A stretch of DNA of 33,717 nt from the NCBI GenBank assembly GCA_910576875.1, contig CAJTKI010000008.1:1-33717 (forward strand), in the 5' to 3' direction. Below, piece by piece: positions 17,182-27,230 of the stretch. Source of the DNA: an uncultured Christensenella sp. (lineage in GTDB: Bacteria > Bacillota > Clostridia > Christensenellales > UBA3700). Every line of letters begins with the position of its first letter. Positions within the stretch are counted from its first letter, which is position 1. Both the position numbers and the translations under genes were made by a program. Under the pieces are notes generated by a model. It did no database searches, was not told the origin of the DNA, and saw only the letters and a list, made by a program, of their open reading frames with translations.

Positions 17182-20100
17182 TTATTTGAGCAAAATGCTG
17201 TTTTCGCCCAAAATGTCTTTCAACTGCATCATCAGCGATTCGCGAATACGCACTTTTTGATCGAATCCGTACAGCTTTTGTCCGAACTGCATGCGCACTT
17301 CCACGTCGCCGGGATTGAGCTCGATCAAATCGCAGATCTTGCGATACTGCTCGCGATCCGCGACCTTGACGTACAGGATTTGTTGCGCGCGCGCAGGCAT
17401 CTGCTCGTCGGCGTCGGAGCGACGCGCGCGATTTTCCACATACCAAGGCTGGACTTCCTGCACCGCCATCGACACGCGATCGCCCATCGTATTGAGTCTG
17501 CCGCGCAGACACACGATCGCGTCGTCCACGATCAAATCCTTATATTTTGCCAATACGGACGGGAAAAATACCAGTTCGATCGTACCGTACAGATCTTCCA
17601 GAGTCGCATACGCCATGAGTTTGCCGGACTTGGTCGTGCTGCGCTTGAACCGTCCCAGCATGCCCGCAAGCAAGACTTGTTTCTCGTGATATTCCTGCGC
17701 GAGCCGCACGCGGTCGTTGCCGGACACGGAGTCTTCCTCCTCTTCGTCCTCGCCGCCGAGCAAGTCCTGGATATACGACAAGTTGAACTCCATGCCTTTG
17801 AGATGCTCGCGGTACTCGTCGAGCGGATGACCGGACAGGTAGATATTGAGCACTTCCTTTTCCATCGCCAGGAATTGCGCGCGCTCGTACTCTTGGATTT
17901 GCGGCACGTCGTCGGTATCGTCTTCGATCACGCCGAAGAAATCCATCTGCCCGTTGACCTGCTGGCGTTTGTCGTAATTGCTGACGGCGATCATCGATTC
18001 GTACACCGCCATCAACGACGCGCGGTTGTGTCCGAACGAATCGAACGCCCCCGCCTTGATCAGATTTTCGAACGCCTTGCGGTTGACCGTACCCATCGGC
18101 AGACGGTGCAACATGTCTTTGATCGACTTATAATCGCCGCCGCGATTGCGCTCTTCGACCAAAATCTTCATCGCCTGTTCGCCGACGTTTTTGACGCCGT
18201 TCAGACCGAAGCGGATCGCGCCGTCCGGCGTCGCGCGGAAAATCACGTCGCTGCGATTGATGTCGGGACGCAACACCTGCTTGCCCTTCTCGCGCAAAAA
18301 GTCGAGATATTTCGCGATTTCGTCCGCCTTGGTGATGCGGTTGTTGATGACCGCGGCGACGAGTTCGACCAGATAATAATGTTTGAGATACGCGGTCTCG
18401 TACGCGAGCACGGCATACGCGGCGGCGTGCGATTTGTTGAACGCGTATTTGGCGAACCCTTCCATATCGTCGAAGATCTTTTCGGCGATTTCCTTGGATA
18501 CGCCGCGTCGGATCGCGCCGTCCACGGCGAGTTCTTCCCCGTGTTCCAGCGATCCGTCCGGATAGTATTTGGCGGGAGAATACGGGCATCCGTTGACGAA
18601 TACTTCCTTCTCCTTTTTCATGACGTCGATCTTTTTCTTACCCATCGCGCGGCGCAGAATGTCGGCGCGTCCGAGCGTAAAGCCCGCGAGCGACTGCACG
18701 GCCTGCATGACCTGTTCCTGATAGACGAAAAACCCGTAAGACGGTTGCAAGATCGGCTCCAACAGCGGATGGTCGTAGCGAATCGTCGCGGGATTGTGCT
18801 TGGCTTGAATATACGCGGGGATCGAATCGATCGGACCGGGACGGTACAGCGAGATGCCTGCGATGATATCTTCCATGCAGTCGGGCTGCAAGTCTTTCAT
18901 AAACCGCTTCATGCCCGCGCTTTCGAGCTGGAACACGGCGTCCGTTTCGCCCGACGCGATCAGCTTGTACACTTCGGGATCTTCGTAACCCAATTCGGCG
19001 AAATCGATGCGTCTGCCGGTGTTTTCGTAGATATACTGTTTGGCTTTGGCGATGTCGGTGAGCGTCGTCAATCCCAAAAAGTCCATTTTGAGCATGCCCA
19101 GTTCTTCGACTTCGTCTTTTTGGAACTGCGTCGTAATGTCTTCGCCGTTGCGTTGCAGCGGGACGAAATCCGAAATGATCTCCTTACAGATCACGACGCC
19201 CGCGGCGTGCTTGGAACAGTTGCGCGGCATGCCCTCGATGCGCAACGCCATATCGATGACTTCGCGCATCTGCGCGTCGTTCTGATAGATTTCGACGACT
19301 TCGGGACAGATGTCCTTGCGGTCCTCGTCCTTGCCGGTGCGTCCCAAAACCTTGTCCAGCGTGACGCCGGGCGTGTTGGGAATGGGTTTGGTCGTCTTGT
19401 TGACCAATTCCAGCGGCACGTTGTATACGCGCGCGACGTCCTTGATCGCGCCTTTGGCTTTCATCGTACCCAGCGCGAGGATCTGACATACCTTGTCGCG
19501 ACCGTACTTCTCGGTCACGTACTGAATGACTTCTCCGCGGCGATCCATGCAAAAGTCCACGTCGAAGTCGGGCATCGACACGCGCTCCGGATTCAAAAAG
19601 CGTTCGAAGAGCAAATTGTATCGCAGCGGATCCACGTTGGTGATATGGATCGCGTACGCGACGATGCTGCCCACGCCGCTGCCGCGTCCGGCGCCGACCG
19701 GAATGCCCTGTTGGCGCGCATAGTTGATAAAATCCCATACGATCAAGAAGTATTCCGCAAAGCCCATCGAAATGATGACGTTGAGTTCGTACTCCGCGCG
19801 CTCGCGGATCTCGTCCCCGAATTCCCCGTATCGCTCATGCAACCCTTCGTACGTCAGTCTGCGCAGATAATCGGGCGCGGTCGAGCCGTCTTCGGGAAAA
19901 TACGGCGGGATCAGATCTTGTTTTTCGATGACGACGTTGCATTTGTCGACGATTTCCATCGTATTGGTGACCGCCTCGGGACACCAGGCAAACAGCTGCG
20001 CCATCTGCTCGTACGATTTGAGATAGAATTCTTCGCTGTCGAAGCGCATGCGGTTGGGTTCGTCGATCTTGCGTCCGGTCTGAATGCACAGCAACACGTC

Positions 20101-20790
20101 GTGCATTTTGCCGTCTTCCTGTTCGATATAGTGCACGTCGTTGGTCGCGACGACCTTGACGCCGATCTCCTGCGCCATACGGTACAGCATGTTGTTGACT
20201 TCGCGCTGCCCTTGAATGCCGTGATCCTGCAATTCCAGATAGAAGTCCCCGGGCGCAAACATATCGCGCAGCATGATCGCATACGCCTTCGCGCCTTCGT
20301 AATCGTTGTCGAGCAACAGTTTGGGAATGCGTCCGGACAGGCACGCGGACAGACAGATCACGCCTTCGGTATGCCGTTTGAGCAATTCGATGTCGATGCG
20401 CGGTTTATAATAAAATCCGTCCACGTACGCCAAGCTGTCCATCTTGACGAGATTGCGGTATCCTTCCGTCGTCTTGGCGATCAACAGCAAGTGGTCGCGC
20501 GTCGTGTCGTTGCGCGCGTACATATCGTTGCAGACATAGAATTCGCATCCGACGATCGGCTTGATCCCGTGCTTTTTCGCCATTTTGAAAAAGGTAAACA
20601 CGCCGAACATATTGCCGTGATCGGTAATCGCGCACGCCGGCATTTCCAGCTTTTGGCACGCTTCGAGCAACGGCGATTTTTTGCCGCGCGTCACGCGCGC
20701 CGCGCCGTCGAGCAAGCTGTATTCGGTATGCAGATGCAGGTGCGCAAACGGTTTGACCGTTTTATTCTCCTGCGCGATGTCTTGTGCCAT
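17182..20790 (-). CDS. dnaE: DNA polymerase III alpha subunit, DnaE type
   Basis: Replicative DNA polymerase of 1202 residues. The N-terminal PHP domain starts FAHLHLHTEYSLLDG. The catalytic palm carries PDFDVDF near residues 405-412 (the Asp metal ligands) after GRGSGVGS. Tandem helix-hairpin-helix and a C-terminal OB fold follow (LAGMLGRFKRSTTKSGK, near 1050). It lacks the built-in 3'-5' exonuclease of PolC, so it is the DnaE group, which in Firmicutes extends primers beside PolC. AAGGAG overlaps the whiA end, with the ATG seven bases after the whiA stop. Confidence 0.97.
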   Translation of the reverse strand: MAQDIAQENKTVKPFAHLHLHTEYSLLDGAARVTRGKKSPLLEACQKLEMPACAITDHGNMFGVFTFFKMAKKHGIKPIVGCEFYVCNDMYARNDTTRDHLLLIAKTTEGYRNLVKMDSLAYVDGFYYKPRIDIELLKRHTEGVICLSACLSGRIPKLLLDNDYEGAKAYAIMLRDMFAPGDFYLELQDHGIQGQREVNNMLYRMAQEIGVKVVATNDVHYIEQEDGKMHDVLLCIQTGRKIDEPNRMRFDSEEFYLKSYEQMAQLFAWCPEAVTNTMEIVDKCNVVIEKQDLIPPYFPEDGSTAPDYLRRLTYEGLHERYGEFGDEIRERAEYELNVIISMGFAEYFLIVWDFINYARQQGIPVGAGRGSGVGSIVAYAIHITNVDPLRYNLLFERFLNPERVSMPDFDVDFCMDRRGEVIQYVTEKYGRDKVCQILALGTMKAKGAIKDVARVYNVPLELVNKTTKPIPNTPGVTLDKVLGRTGKDEDRKDICPEVVEIYQNDAQMREVIDMALRIEGMPRNCSKHAAGVVICKEIISDFVPLQRNGEDITTQFQKDEVEELGMLKMDFLGLTTLTDIAKAKQYIYENTGRRIDFAELGYEDPEVYKLIASGETDAVFQLESAGMKRFMKDLQPDCMEDIIAGISLYRPGPIDSIPAYIQAKHNPATIRYDHPLLEPILQPSYGFFVYQEQVMQAVQSLAGFTLGRADILRRAMGKKKIDVMKKEKEVFVNGCPYSPAKYYPDGSLEHGEELAVDGAIRRGVSKEIAEKIFDDMEGFAKYAFNKSHAAAYAVLAYETAYLKHYYLVELVAAVINNRITKADEIAKYLDFLREKGKQVLRPDINRSDVIFRATPDGAIRFGLNGVKNVGEQAMKILVEERNRGGDYKSIKDMLHRLPMGTVNRKAFENLIKAGAFDSFGHNRASLMAVYESMIAVSNYDKRQQVNGQMDFFGVIEDDTDDVPQIQEYERAQFLAMEKEVLNIYLSGHPLDEYREHLKGMEFNLSYIQDLLGGEDEEEEDSVSGNDRVRLAQEYHEKQVLLAGMLGRFKRSTTKSGKLMAYATLEDLYGTIELVFFPSVLAKYKDLIVDDAIVCLRGRLNTMGDRVSMAVQEVQPWYVENRARRSDADEQMPARAQQILYVKVADREQYRKICDLIELNPGDVEVRMQFGQKLYGFDQKVRIRESLMMQLKDILGENSILLK

Positions 20791-20797
20791 GAACGGT

Positions 20798-21739
20798 TTA
20801 TTCTCCTTGTTCTTCGATGCCCGCGAGTTTGACGAGTTTGTTGAGCGCGCGGCTGAGACTGCTCTTGCTCATTTGCAACCGCGCGGCAAGCGCGGACATG
20901 CTTTCTTCGCGATCGCGCACGCGCTCCGTCGCGACCGACAGCAGTTTTTCGTCCTGCGTCGCATGCGCGTCGAGCACGGTTTGCGCCGCGGTGATGTATC
21001 GGGTATTGGCGAGACTGATCTTGTCCAGATTCGCGATATAGACGTTGGATCTGCGGTTGATGTCGTTGTTGATCTGTCGACGGATCATCAAATCGTTGAG
21101 TTCCATCACGCTGTTCATCGCCTGCAACAGCGCGAGCAAGTCCGCAATCTGCTCGCCCGACTTGCTGTACACCGCCCAATTGTCGCCGCGCGGCGTCACG
21201 TGCAACGGAATCGCCAGACGTTCCAGCACGCCCGCCAACTGTCTTGCAAGTATCTCTTCCGCGACGGTAAATTCCAGATGGTATCCGCCCCGCGTCTCGA
21301 CGTCGTCGGGCGCGTAACAACTGCCGCAACCCAAAAAGAACCCCGCGACGTACGCGCGCGCGGTCTCGCGATTGCGCACCGTCTCCAATGCCGGCAGTCC
21401 GCGCGTCAAGATCAGATTGCCGTCCCGATCGTAATGCGTCAACCCCATGCGCTCCAACGTCGCGTTCGCGCAGTCGGACGCGACGCGGACGAGATAGGTG
21501 CGCGGCGTCTGCGCGGAAAACTCGAATTCCACCGACGCGCCGTACGCGTCTTTGAGCCATCCGCCGACCGCCAGCGCAAGCGATTGATCCCGAAATTCGT
21601 ATTCGATCGAAAAGCCCTTGCGATATACGCCCATCGTCGCGACGCATTTGGTCAACGCGACCAGCGCGCACTCCGCTTCCGCGGGGTGTTCGCCGATCGC
21701 CTGCACGATCTCCTTGCGAATGGAATCGGTCGCGTTCAT
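20798..21739 (-). CDS. whiA: DNA-binding protein WhiA
   Basis: 313 residues with the two-part WhiA build: an N-terminal half derived from a LAGLIDADG endonuclease (RAYVAGFFLGCGSCYAP near 125-140 marks the first helix, lacking catalytic acids) and a C-terminal helix-turn-helix (SALAARLQMSKSSLSRALNK). WhiA controls sporulation septation in Streptomyces and influences cell division and chromosome segregation in Bacillus. Placement between a PHP gene and dnaE is typical of clostridia. Four bases separate it from the PHP stop. Confidence 0.95.
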   Translation of the reverse strand: MNATDSIRKEIVQAIGEHPAEAECALVALTKCVATMGVYRKGFSIEYEFRDQSLALAVGGWLKDAYGASVEFEFSAQTPRTYLVRVASDCANATLERMGLTHYDRDGNLILTRGLPALETVRNRETARAYVAGFFLGCGSCYAPDDVETRGGYHLEFTVAEEILARQLAGVLERLAIPLHVTPRGDNWAVYSKSGEQIADLLALLQAMNSVMELNDLMIRRQINNDINRRSNVYIANLDKISLANTRYITAAQTVLDAHATQDEKLLSVATERVRDREESMSALAARLQMSKSSLSRALNKLVKLAGIEEQGE

Positions 21740-21743
21740 CGCG

Positions 21744-22538
21744 TCATTGCTCGTCCGCTTCGACGACGAGCGTGCGGCGGGAACGCCAGAGCGGCAGCAT
21801 GTCCGTCGCGTTGAGCACGCGCGCGGGCGAAATGCCGACGCGCCGACACAGATCGATCGCGTATTCCCATTGTCCCACGTCCTGCGGCTTGTGCGCGTCC
21901 GAGTCGATCACGAACGTCACGCCCGTATCCGCCAATTCCGCGAGTTGCTCCTCGTCGGGCACACGGTGGCGGGAACTGATTTCCACATACGTGCCGTATT
22001 CCGCGCACGCTCTGCCCAGCAATCCGTAATCCAGATCGAGTCGAAATCCCGGGTGGGTCAGAATATCGATCGGATGTCGCTGCACCGCGCGGACGAACGC
22101 CATCGTATTGCGTTCGCGCTGCGCGGGCGTATTGCGTCGAAACAACTGCCGATACACGCCGCCGGCGTTGAGTCCGAACCATTCCGAAAGCTTGTACGGC
22201 GGCGCGGACAAATGGAAGCCCGCCAGCACCAGATCGAGCTGCGCGATGTCGCGAGACGTCAGATCCAGATCGCCGTCGTTGCCGACGATATTCGCTTCGA
22301 TCCCGAACAACACGCGCACGTCCTCGTACCGCTCTTGCACGCGATCGATGTCCGCGCGGATTTTCGCATATTTCTTTCGGGACACGCCGACGAGCGGATG
22401 CCGTACGCCGTGATCGGTGATCGCGATCGTATCCAGTCCGCGTTTGCGAGCGGCAAGCACGTTGTCCTCAACCGAGCCGCTGCCGTGCGAATACGTCGTA
22501 TGCGTATGATAATCGGCGTGGATTTTCCATTTTTGCAT
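21744..22538 (-). CDS. PHP-domain phosphoesterase
   Basis: 264 residues, a complete PHP domain related to YcdX and histidinol-phosphatase. Metal motifs in order: HADYHTHTTYSHG near the N-terminus, ITDHG, GIEANI, HPGF and DSDAH near the C-terminus. These would hold two or three metal ions for hydrolysis of a phosphomonoester; the substrate is unknown. The start at 22538 has CGGAG seven bases upstream. It sits in the murB-whiA cluster, with stop and start of neighbours within five bases. Confidence 0.88.
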   Translation of the reverse strand: MQKWKIHADYHTHTTYSHGSGSVEDNVLAARKRGLDTIAITDHGVRHPLVGVSRKKYAKIRADIDRVQERYEDVRVLFGIEANIVGNDGDLDLTSRDIAQLDLVLAGFHLSAPPYKLSEWFGLNAGGVYRQLFRRNTPAQRERNTMAFVRAVQRHPIDILTHPGFRLDLDYGLLGRACAEYGTYVEISSRHRVPDEEQLAELADTGVTFVIDSDAHKPQDVGQWEYAIDLCRRVGISPARVLNATDMLPLWRSRRTLVVEADEQ

Positions 22539-22540
22539 GA

Positions 22541-23509
22541 TTACTCCGTAAGACAAACGCAATATCCCTGCGGATCCGCGATGCCGAAATCGGTTAAAAT
22601 TTTCACTTCGTATTGTAACGTAACCGCGCAGTGTTTGTCAACCTGTTCCGCCGCCAATCGCGCCAATCGCACAAAGTCGTCCGCGCATGCGCCGTCGGAT
22701 TGCGCGACGATAAAATTTGCGTGTTTGGTCGAGATTGCAACGCCGTTCAACGCAAGCCCTTTCAGCCCCGCGCGCTCGATATACCACCCTGCGGAACGCC
22801 CTTCCGCGCGGCGGAATACGCTGCCCAGCGACGGTTGCGCGGGCTGACTCGCCGCGCGCTTTGCGCGATAAACTTCCATGCGCGCGCCGATCCGATCGGG
22901 ATCGTCCGTCTCCAAGCGCAGATACGCGCCCAATACGATTTCTCCCGTGCGCGCGATCGCGCTGTCTCGGTATCCCCATTGCATTTGTTCGCCCGAGCGC
23001 AGGACGACGTTTCCGGTGCGCCGCATCGCGCGCACGCACACGACGCGTTGCCCGATCTCCGTCCCGAACGCGCCCGCGTTCATCGCAACCGCGCCGCCGA
23101 CCGTGCCGGGAATGCCGCTCAACGCTTCCAATCCGCTCAATCCCGCATGGCGCGCCTGCGCCGCCAACGCGCTCAGTCGCACGCCCGCAGGCACGTAAAA
23201 TACGCCGTATCCGACGTTGCGCATCGGCGCGCGCACGTCCCGCATATCCAAACATACGCACCGCGCGCCGCGATCGCCGACCAACAGATTCGTCCCCGCG
23301 CCGACGACCGCATACGGGATTTTGCAACGACTCAGCCGCCGCGCGACCCGAATCGCGCTCGTCTCGTCCTGCGGCAACACTCTGCACCCAACTTCCCCGC
23401 GAGACGGGAACGCCGACACCCCCGACGCGTCCGTCTGCACGACGCAGCGCAATCCCGTGCGGCGATTACGGACGATCCATTGCTCCAACGATTGATACTC
23501 TTCCGACAT
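22541..23509 (-). CDS. murB: UDP-N-acetylenolpyruvoylglucosamine reductase
   Basis: FAD enzyme that reduces UDP-GlcNAc-enolpyruvate to UDP-MurNAc with NADPH in peptidoglycan synthesis. Visible motifs: VVGAGTNLLVGD (FAD pyrophosphate), GLEALSGIPGTVGGAVAMNAGAFG, WGYRDS, the SLGSVFRR stretch holding the catalytic Ser and ERAGLKG. The start is taken as Met of MSEEYQSLEQ (322 residues). An upstream ATG at 23581 would add 24 Cys/Arg-rich residues and overlap the preceding gene. Neither has a strong ribosome binding site. Confidence 0.92.
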   Translation of the reverse strand: MSEEYQSLEQWIVRNRRTGLRCVVQTDASGVSAFPSRGEVGCRVLPQDETSAIRVARRLSRCKIPYAVVGAGTNLLVGDRGARCVCLDMRDVRAPMRNVGYGVFYVPAGVRLSALAAQARHAGLSGLEALSGIPGTVGGAVAMNAGAFGTEIGQRVVCVRAMRRTGNVVLRSGEQMQWGYRDSAIARTGEIVLGAYLRLETDDPDRIGARMEVYRAKRAASQPAQPSLGSVFRRAEGRSAGWYIERAGLKGLALNGVAISTKHANFIVAQSDGACADDFVRLARLAAEQVDKHCAVTLQYEVKILTDFGIADPQGYCVCLTE

Positions 23510-23561
23510 ACTGTATTCGTATGCTCGAAAGCGCGCGGACGTGCATCCGATCTTGGCAATA

Positions 23562-24581
23562 TTACAGCTGCATCGCGGCAAAGCGTTCGGACAGTCTGCC
23601 CGTCAAATGCCACTGCCGTCGCATATACGCGACCGTATCCTGCAACCGCTCCCGATATGCGTCCGCTACTTGCGCGTCGTCGCCGCCCGTCATGACCGCG
23701 CGCGCCGCGGCGTATCCGCTCTCCAACGCGCACGAGACGCCCTCGCCCATCGGATTGAGCAGTCCGGCGGCTTCGCCCGCGTACAGCATGCGTCCATCTC
23801 CGCAGTTTGTCGCACAACCGGGCGCGATCCGCCGCATCGCCCAAGGATCGACGCGCAAAGTCTTCGTCACCCGCAGCCCGTGCCGCTCGCGCAGATATTC
23901 GGCAAAGCTTTCGTGATATGCCGCCAACCGCGCTTTGGACGACGATGCGACGCCGAAGACGATCTGACCGTCTTTGACGTTCAGCCAAGCGTCGTAATCG
24001 GAAAATTCGGGCTGCAAGTACGCGTAAAAATAATGCGGATCCAGCCGCACCGTCCCTTCGCAATACGTTTGATACGTGTATATGTACGATGCTTGACCGC
24101 CCAACGCCGATACGCCTGTCGCCAAGATCGCGCGCCGCGCTTCGATCCGATCGCCGCGCGCGGTCGTCAATTCCACGCCCGACTGCGTCGGCACGCAACG
24201 CGCGACGGGCGTTTGTTCGAGGATCTGCGCCCCTTGCGCACGCGCCTGCGCGGCAAACCAAGCGTCCAATTCCGACCGCCAGACGTTCAGTCCTGCGCTC
24301 TCGAAGCGATATTCCTTGCCGCATTCGTCGGTAAAGACCATGCCCGCGTTGCGGATCGGCGCGCAACAAGTCGTCGCGACGGGCGCGTCCTGTCCGTAAT
24401 ACGCGCGGATGCGTTCGATCGCCCTTGCGATCAACATGCCGGAACAACTCTTGTAGCGCGGCAACGCGCAACGCTCGACGAGACACACCCGCATCCCCGC
24501 CTTGGCGGCGGTATACGCGGCGGTGCATCCGGCGGGACCCGCGCCGACGATTGCGAGATCGACGCGCTTACAGGATTTCAT
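23562..24581 (-). CDS. FAD-dependent oxidoreductase, geranylgeranyl-reductase-like
   Basis: 339 residues. VDLAIVGAGPAGCTAAYTAA at 8-27 is the FAD-binding GxGxxG fold. ALPRYKSCSGML resembles the PxxYxWCGG-type segment of geranylgeranyl reductase family proteins. GRMLYAGEAAGLLNPMGEGV near 275-295 is the second FAD motif (GDAAG-like) with the isoprenoid-reductase NPxxGEG ending. A lipid or isoprenoid double bond is the likely substrate type. The start overlaps the acetyltransferase end by 14 bases, so the genes are coupled. Confidence 0.8.
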   Translation of the reverse strand: MKSCKRVDLAIVGAGPAGCTAAYTAAKAGMRVCLVERCALPRYKSCSGMLIARAIERIRAYYGQDAPVATTCCAPIRNAGMVFTDECGKEYRFESAGLNVWRSELDAWFAAQARAQGAQILEQTPVARCVPTQSGVELTTARGDRIEARRAILATGVSALGGQASYIYTYQTYCEGTVRLDPHYFYAYLQPEFSDYDAWLNVKDGQIVFGVASSSKARLAAYHESFAEYLRERHGLRVTKTLRVDPWAMRRIAPGCATNCGDGRMLYAGEAAGLLNPMGEGVSCALESGYAAARAVMTGGDDAQVADAYRERLQDTVAYMRRQWHLTGRLSERFAAMQL

Positions 24582-25200
24582 CGGGCAATTGCATTTTATC
24601 CGCGGGCGTCAGCGCGCGCAAAACGCGACACGGCACGCCCGCGGCGATCACGCCGGACGGAATGTCGCGCGTCACGACGCTTCCCGAGCCGATGACCGCG
24701 CCGTCGCCGATCGTTACGCCGCCGTTGATGACGACGTTGGACGCGATCCACACGTTGTTGCCGATCGTGATCGGCTTGGCGTACTCGTAGTCGAACAATC
24801 TTCCGTCCGCATGCGTGCGCAGATTGCGGTCGCACGCCAACAGCGGATGCACCGGCGTGACGATCGATACGTTCGGACCGATCAGGACATTATCGCCGAT
24901 CGTCACGTCCGCGCAATCCAGAATCGTCAGATTGAAATTGGAAAAGAAATTTTCTCCGACCCGAATATGACAACCGTAATCCACCCGCACCGGCGGCTCC
25001 ATTGTATATTCCCGTCCGTGCCCGCCGAGCAACTTGTCCAACTCCGCCGCGCGCTGTTCGGTCTGCGCTTCGGTCAGCGTTGCGTAGCGCAGATTGAAAT
25101 CATGCGCTTTGCGCCGCAGTTCGACCAATTCGGGATCGGACGTGTCGTACAACAATCCCGCCCGCATGCGCTGTCTTTGCGTCATTTCATTCGTTTGCAT
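24568..25200 (-). CDS. sugar O-acetyltransferase, left-handed beta-helix
   Basis: 210 residues of the maltose/galactoside acetyltransferase type. An N-terminal helical Mac domain (MTQRQRMRAGLLYDTSDPEL) is followed by hexapeptide repeats (TIGDNVLIGPNVSI, TIGNNVWIASNVVI, TIGDGAVIGSGSVV). His118 in TPVHPL is the catalytic base. It transfers acetyl from acetyl-CoA to a sugar hydroxyl in the cytosol. AAAGGAG is eight bases upstream of the ATG. The start overlaps the end of the membrane-protein gene. Confidence 0.9.
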   Translation of the reverse strand: MQTNEMTQRQRMRAGLLYDTSDPELVELRRKAHDFNLRYATLTEAQTEQRAAELDKLLGGHGREYTMEPPVRVDYGCHIRVGENFFSNFNLTILDCADVTIGDNVLIGPNVSIVTPVHPLLACDRNLRTHADGRLFDYEYAKPITIGNNVWIASNVVINGGVTIGDGAVIGSGSVVTRDIPSGVIAAGVPCRVLRALTPADKMQLPDEIL

Positions 25201-26728
25201 CCTGTTTTCTCCTTTTATTTTCTTGTAACGCGGATTGCGCGCGCGACGTTTTCGCTTTCTCGTTTGCGCCTGTCCGCGGTTTTGCAGCCGACGCGCGCGC
25301 AACGGAATCGGATTTGTCGCGATGCGGTCGAGCCTGTGCCGTCGATTTTTGGTTCGTACGCTTTTTCGCCGCTTGGGCGACAGATGCGTCGGACGGCTTT
25401 TGCGCGCGTTTGCGCGGCGGTTTGCTTTGCGCGGCGGAGCTTCGGTCGGACAAAACGTCGTCTGCTCGATCCGCATTCGATGTTTCCGCCCGCAAGGTTT
25501 GCGATTCCTTCGATTGCAATTGCTCCGCAGTCAATTCGTCCATCTCCGATTGCGCGCATTCTGCAATCGCATCTCGATCCGTCATGCCGCCTGTTTGCGA
25601 GCATGCGGAATCGCTTACCGTCTCCGTTTCCCGTTCGGACTTACGCAATTCGGGCGCATTTTCTGCTTGCGTATCGCATACGGCAATCGCTCGCGCCGTC
25701 TGTATTTGCGCGGATTCCGATTCGTCCGCCCCCTGTTGCGCGCGTTCGGCGATCGCATCCCGATCCGACATGCCGCCGATCGGCGCGCACACGGAATCGC
25801 TTCCCGCTGCCGTTTCCGATTCGTATTCCGTGATCTGCGGACCAACGGAATTTCCTTCTTCCGCATCGCACGCCGCAATTGCGACCGCTGCCGCTTCGCC
25901 CGCCGTACGGCGCGCGCGTTGCTTTTGCGGGCGCATCAGCAACTTGCCTTTTGCCGCCAGCCGTCTGAAATGCTCCGCCGCCGTCACGTCCATCAGCGCA
26001 AACGTATAGACGAAGATCGGCAACGCCAGCAAGATCGCGACGATTCCGCCCAACGTCAGATACAACGCGATCAGTACGACCGCGCCGATCAACATCAACA
26101 AAATATGCGCGCCGACCATCCGCAACGAATTGGACAGATTGAAGATATCGCGCAAGCGGTATTGCCGAAAATGAATGATCCAGGTCGCCAGCAGATTTTC
26201 AAACGATTTGAGCACGATCACGGCGATCAACACCCACAGCGCGTGCATGCGCAATTGCCCGACATAGGCGATCATGTATCCCGCCGCGACGCTCAATCCC
26301 CAGCGGATTGCCCAGGTCAATACGCCGCGGATCGAACGCTTGTCCGCGACTTCGTGCCGTAACATGCCGCGGCACAGATATTGGGCGACGACGCACGCGC
26401 TCACGACCAACGCAATGTCCAGATTGACCGTCACCGTCAACACGGCTTTGGCGTGCGCCCATTCGTCCTGCACGATCGCTTTGAGTCCCGCCCAAAATTC
26501 CAGATAGAATTCTTTGCGGAACAACTGCGCGACCGTCACGCCGTTCAACGTTTCCGTACAGTACGCTTTGATCTGCTCGTACACTTCGGGCGGAACGGAC
26601 TTGAACATTTGCGAAATCGTCTCCGCCAGCGCGACGACGCCCAGAATCATCGCAAAATAGATGACGCCCATCGCGACAAAGACATATTTCGAATTTTTCC
26701 AATACGATTTGAACGCGCTGACCAGCAT
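25187..26728 (-). CDS. membrane protein with long repeated disordered tail
   Basis: 513 residues. The first half has about six hydrophobic helices (near 18-36, 100-118, 145-160, 165-180, 210-230, 233-250) and no family I recognise. From about residue 270 the protein is polar and low in complexity, ending in a Lys/Arg/Ala/Ser/Gln-rich segment that looks disordered. The tail contains a two-copy repeat, each centred on GGMSDRDAIAE or GGMTDRDAIAE and preceded by an AIAxCD block. The basic end could touch nucleic acid or the anionic membrane surface. AAGGAG precedes the ATG. Confidence 0.75.
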   Translation of the reverse strand: MLVSAFKSYWKNSKYVFVAMGVIYFAMILGVVALAETISQMFKSVPPEVYEQIKAYCTETLNGVTVAQLFRKEFYLEFWAGLKAIVQDEWAHAKAVLTVTVNLDIALVVSACVVAQYLCRGMLRHEVADKRSIRGVLTWAIRWGLSVAAGYMIAYVGQLRMHALWVLIAVIVLKSFENLLATWIIHFRQYRLRDIFNLSNSLRMVGAHILLMLIGAVVLIALYLTLGGIVAILLALPIFVYTFALMDVTAAEHFRRLAAKGKLLMRPQKQRARRTAGEAAAVAIAACDAEEGNSVGPQITEYESETAAGSDSVCAPIGGMSDRDAIAERAQQGADESESAQIQTARAIAVCDTQAENAPELRKSERETETVSDSACSQTGGMTDRDAIAECAQSEMDELTAEQLQSKESQTLRAETSNADRADDVLSDRSSAAQSKPPRKRAQKPSDASVAQAAKKRTNQKSTAQARPHRDKSDSVARASAAKPRTGANEKAKTSRAQSALQENKRRKQDANE

Positions 26729-26806
26729 CCGACGTACTCCTTCCCGTAGCGTTTTTCTCCGCGCGCCGCGGCGCGTCTTCCGATTCGGATGCGTGCGGCA
26801 TCCCGT

Positions 26807-27220
26807 TTATGCGTCGTCCCGATCGAACGCGTTTTCCGCGCGATACGCGCATGCGGTCTGCGCCATCGCGCTCTGCAAAGCCTTTTGTTTCTCCGCGCGC
26901 AACTGTTCCCGCAACTGCGCTTGCAACGGCATCATTTGCGCGTCGATCTCTTTGCATTTGCGGTTTGCCCGTCGCGCCGCGCCCAACGACGCGACGACGC
27001 ATCCGATCAACACCGCCGCCGCGACGCCGATCAAGATTCCCCGCGCGAGCATGCTCAAATCGGGTACGCACACGATCGCAAGCGCAATCCCGACCGTGCT
27101 TGCCGCCGATATCGCGAATACCGCCGTCGTTATGCGCCGCAACCGCCGCACTGTACGCGCGCGTTCCGCGATCGCCTGCGGCGTATACAGCAAGTTTTGC
27201 CGCGTGTCTTCCGATGTCAT
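26807..27220 (-). CDS. small membrane protein, 137 aa
   Basis: Starts MTSEDTRQNLLYTPQ with AAGGAG seven to eight bases upstream. Two hydrophobic helices (about 30-50 and 58-78) are joined by a short turn and followed by a charged helix rich in Gln, Arg and Lys that could form a coiled coil. No domain recognised. Ten bases after the fucosidase stop, so same transcript; 78 bases before the next membrane-protein gene. Confidence 0.7.
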   Translation of the reverse strand: MTSEDTRQNLLYTPQAIAERARTVRRLRRITTAVFAISAASTVGIALAIVCVPDLSMLARGILIGVAAAVLIGCVVASLGAARRANRKCKEIDAQMMPLQAQLREQLRAEKQKALQSAMAQTACAYRAENAFDRDDA

Positions 27221-27230
27221 CGATGTCTCC

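Noticed and set aside
17074..20832. 1252-codon open frame on the plus strand opposite dnaE
   Set aside because: It is an antisense shadow of dnaE: His/Arg/Asp-rich, no domain, and dnaE motifs are complete on the minus strand.
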